6,356 bases of DNA, taken from Acidobacteriota bacterium (lineage in GTDB: Bacteria; Acidobacteriota; Terriglobia; Terriglobales; Acidobacteriaceae). Under the pieces are notes generated by a model, which was given only the letters and a program-made list of their open reading frames with translations, was not told the DNA's origin and made no database searches. Both the position numbers and the translations under genes were made by a program. Location: NCBI GenBank assembly GCA_021805265.1, contig JAJZFR010000270.1, positions 1-6,356 of the forward strand, in the 5' to 3' direction. This document shows positions 1-5,133 of the stretch, in pieces (position 1 is the first letter of the stretch; each line of letters starts with the position of its first letter).

Positions 1-548
1 GCCACGTCGTAGGGCTGCCCTTCATCCTGGCGCAGCTCGTTGCGCACAACGTCGCGCTGGTTCGTCAGCTTGGTGCGATCGAGCGTCTCCAGCAGGAAGC
101 CCATCCGATCGCTCTCCAGCCACAACGCCAGGTCCAGCTCATTGCTCGGAACGGTCTCGAAGTAATTTGTCCGGTCATAGCTGGTTGTCCCGTTGATGTC
201 CGTCGCGCCCGCGCCCTCCAGATACTTGAAGTGCGCCTTTTCGCCCACATGCTCGGAGCCTTCAAACATCATGTGCTCGAAGAGGTGAGCAAACCCCGTC
301 CGCCCCGCCTTCTCGTTCGCCGGACCTACGTGATACCAAAGGTCCACGGCCACGAGCGGCAGCCTGTGATCCTCGCGCAGGATCACCTCCAGCCCGTTTG
401 GCAGCGTGTACTTTTCATACTTCAGGTCGGGAACCTTGAGCGGCTGTGTGGTTGCCGCGGACGCGGTCAGGCCACAGACCAGCAGGCCTGCAAACGTCAC
501 TGCGCAGGCCACAAACCAGCCGCGCACAGCAGTGTCGGAACGTTTCAT
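1..548 (-). CDS. Secreted M16 family zinc metallopeptidase, N-terminal part (cut by window edge)
   Basis: The visible part is the first 182 codons, read from the minus strand; the gene continues past position 1. Residues 1-31 look like a Sec signal peptide: basic start (MKR), hydrophobic stretch at about 11-29, and an A-S-A cleavage site before A32, so export to the periplasm is expected. The M16 inverted zinc motif HLFEH is at residues 88-92: H88 and H92 are zinc ligands and E91 is the general base. The distal ligand is probably E171 in VVRNELRQ, at the spacing usual for the family. DINGTTSYDRTNYFETVP (117-134) is a typical M16 core strand and substrate-binding segment. Members cut peptides inside a clam-shell made of two M16 halves. 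Whether this one carries its own second half (about 900 residues) or pairs with a neighbouring subunit cannot be seen. The start is supported by GGAG eight bases upstream. The family is certain; the substrate is unknown. Confidence 0.93.
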   Translation of the reverse strand, partial: MKRSDTAVRGWFVACAVTFAGLLVCGLTASAATTQPLKVPDLKYEKYTLPNGLEVILREDHRLPLVAVDLWYHVGPANEKAGRTGFAHLFEHMMFEGSEHVGEKAHFKYLEGAGATDINGTTSYDRTNYFETVPSNELDLALWLESDRMGFLLETLDRTKLTNQRDVVRNELRQDEGQPYDV

Positions 549-556
549 CGATTGAT

Positions 557-560
557 CTCC
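557..560 (-). promoter_or_regulatory. Ribosome binding site of the M16 peptidase gene
   Basis: GGAG on the minus strand lies eight bases before the ATG at 548. It fixes the start so that the signal peptide is complete. Confidence 0.7.
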
Positions 561-651
561 GGTGGGGTGATTCGGTTGGATTGGACTACCAGGCTTCAGA
601 ACTACGCCTCACAACTGTGCTTCAGCAATACTACGGAAATTTCGGCGCGAA

Positions 652-678
652 GGTTCCGGCGAATCGCTGGGCGGAACC
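652..678 (-). terminator. Hairpin downstream of the DUF427 gene, possible weak terminator
   Basis: GGTTCCG and CGGAACC form a perfect 7-bp stem around a 13-base loop, which could also form an inner GCG/CGC pairing. It starts 21 bases after the DUF427 stop codon and lies about 100 bases before the M16 start. No run of U follows within ten bases on the minus strand (TTCGCGCCGAAATTT), so intrinsic termination would be inefficient. It could instead protect a 3' end or be chance. The rest of the 549-699 gap holds only the M16 ribosome binding site; I found no convincing promoter in it. Confidence 0.3.
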
Positions 679-699
679 GCTCCGTAAAGAACGCAAAAA

Positions 700-984
700 C
701 TACTTCTCGACCTCGACACCGCGCCAGAAAGCCACATGATTTCTGATCTTACGCGCCGCTGGCTTCGGGTCAGGATAATACCAGGCAGCGTCCAGATTCT
801 CCTGGTCGGCAAAGGCCAGCGAATAATACCGCGCCTGGCCCTTCCAGGGGCAGGTCGAGGTCGTCGTGCTCGGTCGAAAATACTCCCGCTTCAACGCCGA
901 CTCGGGGAAGTACACATTCCCCTCCACCACCTCGAACTGATCGCTCTCCGCGACCACCATTCCGTTCCACACCGCTTTGGCCAT
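700..984 (-). CDS. DUF427 domain protein (Pfam NTP_transf_9 family)
   Basis: This is a 94-residue single-domain protein spanning the whole family length. Diagnostic features are NVYFPESALKREYFRPS (23-39), the hallmark CPWKG (45-49) followed by ARYYSLAF, DAAWYYPDPKPAA (65-77), and the C-terminal IRNHVAFWRGVEV (80-92). The family is a small, cytoplasmic, mostly beta domain. Despite the Pfam name NTP_transf_9, I know of no proven enzymatic role, so none is assigned. I chose ATG 984 because the MAKAVWNG start matches the usual family N terminus. An in-frame GTG at 999 would add five residues (VREDE), and the frame stays open upstream to a TAA near 1021. None of the candidate starts has a strong Shine-Dalgarno sequence. 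The gene ends with TAG and is separated from the upstream secreted-protein gene by a strong hairpin, so it may be transcribed separately. Confidence 0.9.
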   Translation of the reverse strand: MAKAVWNGMVVAESDQFEVVEGNVYFPESALKREYFRPSTTTSTCPWKGQARYYSLAFADQENLDAAWYYPDPKPAARKIRNHVAFWRGVEVEK

Positions 985-1034
985 CTCGTCTTCGCGCACC
1001 TCGATCTTCGGGATATTGCCTTACATACATCAAT

Positions 1035-1076
1035 AGCCTGCCGTCGGAGAGACACGCGTCTCCCGAGCGGCAGGCT
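1035..1076 (-). terminator. Strong imperfect hairpin between the secreted-protein gene and the DUF427 gene
   Basis: The arms are AGCCTGCCG-TCGGAGAGAC and GTCTCCCGAGCGGCAGGCT. They pair over about 18 bp with one single-base bulge on each side and a 4-base ACGC loop. It lies 36 bases after the TAA of the small secreted protein, in the place expected of a transcription terminator. The minus-strand bases after it (ATTGATGTATG) are not a U tract, so it is not a classical intrinsic terminator. Attenuation, RNA 3'-end stabilisation or a small dispersed repeat are alternatives. The hairpin is clear; its function is inferred. Confidence 0.55.
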
Positions 1077-1112
1077 TGTCAATCAATTCTGTTGCAACGA
1101 GACTACGATTCC

Positions 1113-1442
1113 TTACTCGGCCATTGCCTTGACGCTGGTGATGTGTACCGTCTTGGTGGCCGCGTCTGCGGTCGCCATGACGGTCACGTGCTCGCCGTAC
1201 ACGCTCTTGACCGCGTCCGGGTTGTCGATGGCCCATACCTGTTTCTTGGCGTCATCCACAAACACGGGCTTTTCGCCGCCCGCGATGCACTTCTTCACGC
1301 AGGCAGATCCTGATCCGGCATGCTTGGCTCCGCACATTGCGTCCGAAACCCAGCCGTTGATCTTCATGGTTGATCCCGCCGCAAACGAGGCCACTGAGGC
1401 CATCGTCGCGATTGACAGTGAGAGTGCCAGAATTCGCTTCAT
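1113..1442 (-). CDS. Small secreted cysteine protein, putative metal- or ligand-binding (DUF5818-like)
   Basis: A 109-residue protein. Residues 1-21 form a Sec signal peptide (MKRILALSLSIATMASVASFA), followed by a mature domain of about 85 residues. The domain opens with KINGWVSDAMCGAKHAG and contains C37, H41, C48 and C52, that is C-x3-H-x6-C-x3-C. This pattern could bind a metal ion or form disulfides after export. The rest alternates short strands (KPVFVDD, QVWAID, HVTVMATAD, TVHITSVK) as in a small beta domain. From memory, similar proteins beginning with a Gly-x-(Val/Ile)-Ser-Asp-x-x-Cys-Gly motif are abundant in Acidobacteria and resemble Pfam DUF5818. The function is unknown. ATG 1442 is preferred because AAAGGA lies eight bases before it; the in-frame ATG at 1451 would leave its AAAGG with no spacer. 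Position in the periplasm or outside the cell is inferred from the signal peptide. Confidence 0.85.
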   Translation of the reverse strand: MKRILALSLSIATMASVASFAAGSTMKINGWVSDAMCGAKHAGSGSACVKKCIAGGEKPVFVDDAKKQVWAIDNPDAVKSVYGEHVTVMATADAATKTVHITSVKAMAE

Positions 1443-1450
1443 CTTCTTCA

Positions 1451-1456
1451 TCCTTT
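1451..1456 (-). promoter_or_regulatory. Ribosome binding site deciding the start of the small secreted protein
   Basis: AAAGGA on the minus strand lies eight bases before ATG 1442. It overlaps the alternative ATG at 1451, which argues for the shorter 109-residue product. Confidence 0.65.
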
Positions 1457-1595
1457 GCTGGTGAATGACAATCTACATGGGCCGCACACGCCAGTTGGCC
1501 GCGACAGGATAAGGATGCTCTCAGAGAGTCCATTTTGGCAAGGCCGGAAGCATCATCTCTTCGCGCCCTGTCAAAATTCGCTCATCCGGCAGACT

Positions 1596-2039
1596 TCAGG
1601 ACGCCTGGCGCGCCGCGCGCATTTTCTCGATATTCTTCTTCATGCCTTCGAACATCATTGCCGCTGCGGCATGGGTCTCCACCAGCTTCAGCGTCTTCGC
1701 CATATAGGTCGGGCGCTGCGCCTGAATCTCCGGCATGATGTGGGCCAGCTTCGCCGCAAGAAAGAACAGCTCGCCGTTGGTGTCCAGGAACAACTCCGCC
1801 GAAAGCGCACCATGCAACACCAGCGCCGCCGCCATCTCCCAGTAACTTACCACCTGCCGCAGATACGCGTTATGATGCGAGCCAAATTCATTCAGGACCG
1901 CGAAAAACTCCTCCGCCGTCCCTGGCCAGAACTCGACCGCCATCCACGCCCGCGCCGCGCGCAGCACCGGTTCAGTGCGCAACTCATACAGCTTCAGAAT
2001 CAGTTCCGCGTCCCCGTTCGACGCCAGTGTCTTTTGCAT
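1596..2039 (-). CDS. Hypothetical helical cytoplasmic protein, 147 residues
   Basis: I do not recognise this protein. Coding is supported by the strong Shine-Dalgarno GGAGG six bases before the ATG, a fully open frame, and protein-like composition (amphipathic helices, 27 Ala, no low-complexity runs). It has no signal peptide. Residues 10-35 (DAELILKLYELRTEPVLRAA...) and 40-70 look like long helices. Residues 66-86 (YWEMAAALVLHGALSAELFL) are moderately hydrophobic but contain Glu and His, so they are more likely a buried helix than a membrane span. The C-terminal part ends in a charged helix (MKKNIEKMRAARQAS). An all-helical soluble fold is inferred. The gene starts 81 bases after the topA stop with no clear terminator between, so it may be cotranscribed with topA; no functional link follows from that. 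Confidence 0.75.
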   Translation of the reverse strand: MQKTLASNGDAELILKLYELRTEPVLRAARAWMAVEFWPGTAEEFFAVLNEFGSHHNAYLRQVVSYWEMAAALVLHGALSAELFLDTNGELFFLAAKLAHIMPEIQAQRPTYMAKTLKLVETHAAAAMMFEGMKKNIEKMRAARQAS

Positions 2040-2045
2040 GAAATG

Positions 2046-2050
2046 CCTCC
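2046..2050 (-). promoter_or_regulatory. Ribosome binding site of the helical hypothetical gene
   Basis: A perfect GGAGG on the minus strand, six bases before the ATG at 2039. It is the strongest Shine-Dalgarno match in the window. Confidence 0.8.
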
Positions 2051-2088
2051 GCCAACATCCTAACCGATTCCGCGGCCCGCATGCTGGC

Positions 2089-2109
2089 CCTGGCGCGTAC
2101 CTGGCGCGT
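2089..2109. repeat. Two-copy tandem repeat in the topA downstream spacer
   Basis: CCTGGCGCGT occurs at 2089-2098 and again at 2100-2109, separated by one A, giving a period of 11 bp. It lies 12 bases after the topA stop codon. The likely origin is slippage duplication; no function is evident. Confidence 0.7.
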
Positions 2110-2120
2110 TTACCAACAAA

Positions 2121-4886
2121 TCAGGAAACCGGCTCCAACTCCCGCTCGTCGTGCTCCGGGTCCTGTTCCCGGTCCTGCTCCCGGCCCTGTTCCCGATTTG
2201 CGCCCAGCTTCACCGGCCCGTGCGTTGCCACGGTCGGCGGCTCCGGTGGCGGTGGCGCGTCGCCGATCCGCTTCTCGTACTCGCAGACAACCGTCGCCGC
2301 GACTGTCTTGGCTACCGCCTTCGCGGGCAGCGCCTTCGCGCCTTTTTTTGCTTTCTTTGGTGCCACTTCTTCGGCCTCGCGCGGCTTGCTGTTCGGGCAG
2401 AACAGAAACACCCCGCTCTTCAGCGTCTTCTCCAGCAGATAAGGGCTTTTACACTTCGGGCACTTCTTCGCCACCGGCTTGTAGTTCGACGTGAAATCGC
2501 ACTTCGGATAGTTTGTGCAGCCCCAGAACATGTTCCCGCGACGCGCCTTCCGCTCCGCCAGATCGCCCTCGCCGCACTTCGGACACTTCATCCCTTCCAC
2601 CAGGTTCTGCTTCACGTACTTGCACTTCGGATACCCCGAGCAGGAGACAAACTCCCCGTAGGCGCCCTGCCGCAGCACCAGGTCCTTGCTGCAAACCGGG
2701 CAGCTCTCGCCCGTCGGCTGCGGCGCATTCAGCTTCTGCTGCTGCTTCTGGCTCAGCTTGCGGATGGTCTTGCACGGAGGGTCTTCGTTGAAACCAGGGC
2801 ACGACATGAACGGACCGAACAGCCCGCGACGCAGCACCATCACCCGCCCGCAGTTGTCGCAGTACTCCTCGTTCTGCTCCGCCTCCTGCGCCTCCTGGGT
2901 CGCGAGATCCGGCTTGCCCGCAACATTCTCTTTGGTAAACGTGCAACTGTTCTTGTCCTTCTTGTTATAGGCGCTGCAGGAGAAGAAGGTGCCGAACTTG
3001 CCCCACTTCAATACCAGCGGCGAGCCGCACAGCTCGCACTTCTCCTCGGTCCGTATCTCCATCGCCTTGATGGACTCCATCTCTTTTTCCGCTACCTTCA
3101 ATTCCTTCTCGAAGTGTCCGTAAAACCCCTTCAACAGGTCGGTCCACTTCTCCTTGCCGTCTTCAATATCGTCCAGCTCTGTCTCGAGCTTTGCCGTATA
3201 CGTCGGGTCGAAGATGTAGCCGAAGTTCTTCACCAGCAGGTCGCAGACCACCACCCCGATCTCGGTCGGATAGAAGCGCCCGGTGATCTTCGTCACGTAC
3301 TCGCGATCCTGAATCGTGTTGATGATCGAGGCATAGGTCGAAGGCCGGCCGATTCCCTGCTCCTCCAGCACCTTTACCAAGGACGCTTCATTGAAACGCG
3401 GCGGAGGCTGGGTGAACTTCTGTCGCGTATCGATGGCCTCCTTTTCGAGCGCCTTCACGTTGTCCAGATTTGGCAGGCGCTGTTCTCCTGACTGGTCTTC
3501 CGATTCCTCACCGCCGTCCCTGGCGCGCTCATCGGCCACTTCGTAGACCTTCAGGAAACCGTCAAAGCGCAACACCCGTCCGCTCACCCGAAAATCGTAC
3601 GTCTTCCCGTCCTTCGACGAAACCGCTTCGATCTTCGCCGTCGTCACGTCGTACACGGCGGGCACCATCTGCGAGGCCACAAACCGCTGCCAGATCAGCC
3701 GATACAGCTTCAACTGCTCGTCCGTCAGATGTTGAGCAATCGAGTCCGGCGTCCGCGCTGCATCCGTCGGGCGAATCGCTTCATGGGCGTCCTGGGCATC
3801 TTTCTTGCCTTTGTATTCGTTCGGCTTCTCCGGCAGATACTGAGCGCCAAGGTTCTTCGTCACCCACTCCCGCGCGCTCGCCTTCGCCTCGGGAGAGACG
3901 CGCGGCGAATCGGTACGCATGTAGGTAATCAAACCCACTGTACCTTCCGCGCCAACGTCGATCCCCTCGTACAATCGCTGCGCCACGCCCATCGTCCGCC
4001 GCACGTTGAAGCCCAGCTTGCTTGCCGCGTCCCGCTGCAACTGGCTGGTGATGAATGGCGCAAGCGGCCTTCGCCGCTGCTCGGAATCATTCACCTCGCC
4101 AAGCGTCCAGGTCGCCTTTTCAAGCGCCGTCACCACGCGCTCTACCGTCGCGCCATCGGCCAGCGCATTCGACAAAAACTGCGCCTTGCCGTCCTTGCTC
4201 ACTCCATTGTCCACTCGCGCGGGCTCGCCGTCGATCCCGACAAAGTTTGCCTTGAAGCTTTTCCCCGACTGCCCCTTCGGGTGCAGTTGTGCTTCGATTG
4301 TCCAGTACTCGACCGGCTTGAACGCCGCAATCTCGCGCTCCCGCTCGACGATCAGCCGCACCGCAACCGTCTGCACGCGGCCAGCAGAAAGCCCACGCCG
4401 AACCTTGTCCCACAACAGGGGTGATACCTGGTAACCCACCAGTCGGTCCAGCACGCGTCGCGTCTGCTGCGCGTCCACCAGATCCCGGTCAATATCCCGC
4501 GCGTGCTTGAATGCCTCCTGCACCGCCTTTTTGGTGATCTCGTTGAAGGTTACCCGCTGAATCTTCTTTCGCTGCGCCGCGCTCGTGCCCAACTGCAACG
4601 CAAGATGATACGCAATCGCCTCGCCCTCGCGGTCTGGGTCGGGCGCAAGGTAGATATGGTCCGCCTGCGCTGCGGCCTTCTTCAACTGCGCCACCAGCTT
4701 CTCTTTGCCCGGCGACACGATCAGCGTCGGCTCGAAGGTCCGCTTCTTCAACTCGACACCAATGTCGTTCTTCGGCAGGTCCATGATGTGACCGATCGAC
4801 GCCTGCACATCGAAGTCCTTGCCAAGATATTTCCCGATCGTCTTCGCCTTGGCGGGGGATTCGACGATCACCAGTGATCTGCTCAT
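2121..4886 (-). CDS. topA: DNA topoisomerase I (type IA), long form with five zinc-ribbon-like units
   Basis: This enzyme relaxes negative supercoils by cutting one strand through a tyrosine link. The 921-residue product has a Toprim domain at about 1-120, with ESPAKAKTI placing E9 as in E. coli TopA and the acidic triad in APDPDREGE (D83, D85, E87). SAGRVQ is at 167-172. The catalytic tyrosine is Y322 in GLITYMRTDS, with R324 beside it. QDAHEAIRPT (about H368) and EQGIGRPSTYASI (509-521) complete the core. The C-terminal DNA-binding region has C4 zinc ribbons at C617/620/637/648, C676/679/696/705, C729/732/749/755 and C768/771/790/796. A fifth unit, C809/812/830, lacks its fourth cysteine. 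A Lys/Ala-rich stretch (about 843-862), a proline run and an Arg/Glu/Gln/Asp tail follow. It is longer than E. coli TopA (865). ATG 4886 is preferred over the in-frame ATG at 4892 because AAAGGA then has a five-base spacer. The upstream neighbour is dprA. Confidence 0.97.
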   Translation of the reverse strand: MSRSLVIVESPAKAKTIGKYLGKDFDVQASIGHIMDLPKNDIGVELKKRTFEPTLIVSPGKEKLVAQLKKAAAQADHIYLAPDPDREGEAIAYHLALQLGTSAAQRKKIQRVTFNEITKKAVQEAFKHARDIDRDLVDAQQTRRVLDRLVGYQVSPLLWDKVRRGLSAGRVQTVAVRLIVEREREIAAFKPVEYWTIEAQLHPKGQSGKSFKANFVGIDGEPARVDNGVSKDGKAQFLSNALADGATVERVVTALEKATWTLGEVNDSEQRRRPLAPFITSQLQRDAASKLGFNVRRTMGVAQRLYEGIDVGAEGTVGLITYMRTDSPRVSPEAKASAREWVTKNLGAQYLPEKPNEYKGKKDAQDAHEAIRPTDAARTPDSIAQHLTDEQLKLYRLIWQRFVASQMVPAVYDVTTAKIEAVSSKDGKTYDFRVSGRVLRFDGFLKVYEVADERARDGGEESEDQSGEQRLPNLDNVKALEKEAIDTRQKFTQPPPRFNEASLVKVLEEQGIGRPSTYASIINTIQDREYVTKITGRFYPTEIGVVVCDLLVKNFGYIFDPTYTAKLETELDDIEDGKEKWTDLLKGFYGHFEKELKVAEKEMESIKAMEIRTEEKCELCGSPLVLKWGKFGTFFSCSAYNKKDKNSCTFTKENVAGKPDLATQEAQEAEQNEEYCDNCGRVMVLRRGLFGPFMSCPGFNEDPPCKTIRKLSQKQQQKLNAPQPTGESCPVCSKDLVLRQGAYGEFVSCSGYPKCKYVKQNLVEGMKCPKCGEGDLAERKARRGNMFWGCTNYPKCDFTSNYKPVAKKCPKCKSPYLLEKTLKSGVFLFCPNSKPREAEEVAPKKAKKGAKALPAKAVAKTVAATVVCEYEKRIGDAPPPPEPPTVATHGPVKLGANREQGREQDREQDPEHDERELEPVS
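2145..2192 (-). repeat. 12-bp tandem repeat encoding a tetrapeptide repeat at the TopA C terminus
   Basis: Four consecutive 12-base units encode EQGR, EQDR, EQDP and EHDE near the end of TopA. The first three are nearly identical at DNA level (plus-strand unit close to CCCGGTCCTGTT, 2156-2191); the fourth has diverged. The repeat is in frame, so copy-number change would alter the tail length without breaking the gene. Confidence 0.8.
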
Positions 4887-4891
4887 TGCCA

Positions 4892-4897
4892 TCCTTT
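4892..4897 (-). promoter_or_regulatory. Ribosome binding site deciding the topA start
   Basis: AAAGGA on the minus strand lies five bases before ATG 4886 and overlaps the upstream in-frame ATG at 4892, which would have no usable spacer. Confidence 0.65.
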
Positions 4898-4945
4898 ACT
4901 ACGTTGCATACTCTGTTAGCTACCCACTTTACCGCGCGATCCATT

Positions 4946-5019
4946 CCGAACCATTGGACTCGAACAAAATCATTCGGTAATGACTACCAATTCCGCACGT
5001 TTTGGCGTCAACGGTTCGA
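4946..5019 (-). promoter_or_regulatory. Predicted structured element in the dprA-topA spacer (possible topA leader)
   Basis: On the minus strand CGAACCGTTG (5018-5009) pairs with CAATGGTTCG (4956-4947) over 10 bp with one G-U pair; a further U-G pair extends it to 5019/4946. On the plus strand the same position is an A-C mismatch, so the full stem fits RNA transcribed toward topA. The 52-base interior can form TCATT/AATGA (4983-4979 with 4974-4970, loop ACCG) or, exclusively, GGTA/TACC (4988-4985 with 4979-4976). The element ends about 60 bases upstream of the topA ATG. A cis-regulatory leader is an inference. No promoter is clear: the best candidate, TTGGCA (5092-5087) with GTTAGT (5069-5064) at 17 bp, is weak. 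Apart from this element and the topA ribosome binding site I see nothing definite in 4887-5133. Confidence 0.35.
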
Positions 5020-5133
5020 GCGCTGTCCCGATCCGGCTAAAAAACTTGCCGTAACCCATGCAAACTAACACGGTTTCCCTTACCATTGCCAACCGCTGTG
5101 GTCCGTTGGGCCGTCGTTTTGCACGTCATCTCG

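Noticed and set aside
231..746. Plus-strand open frame of 171 codons at the left end
   Set aside because: It lies opposite the M16 peptidase signal peptide, the zinc motif and the DUF427 end; its translation is Arg/His-rich with no family resemblance, typical of antisense frames in GC-rich genes.
1077..1082. TTGACA on the minus strand before the DUF427 gene
   Set aside because: The expected -10 position falls inside the GC-rich hairpin (ACGCGT) and does not resemble TATAAT.
1521..1531. Short dyad CTCTCAGAGAG in the gap upstream of the small secreted protein
   Set aside because: Five-base arms around one base cannot form a hairpin and are expected by chance; there is no promoter nearby to make it an operator.
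1569..1574. TTGACA -35-like box on the minus strand upstream of the small secreted protein
   Set aside because: At 16-18 bp spacing the sequence is GCTTCC-like, with no -10 box, so a promoter cannot be supported.
2151..3491. Plus-strand open frame of 446 codons
   Set aside because: Entirely antisense to the zinc-ribbon region of topA; the product is Leu/Arg/His-rich low-quality sequence that mirrors the topA codon bias.
4874..5068. Plus-strand 64-codon frame in the dprA-topA spacer
   Set aside because: It overlaps the start of topA, has no convincing ribosome binding site and encodes nothing recognisable.
5041..5075. Possible dprA terminator: short AACCGTG/CATGGGTT stem followed by TTTTTT on the minus strand
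   Set aside because: The stem is weak (7 bp with a bulge and a G-U pair) and the U run begins eight bases after it, so it does not meet the usual terminator form.
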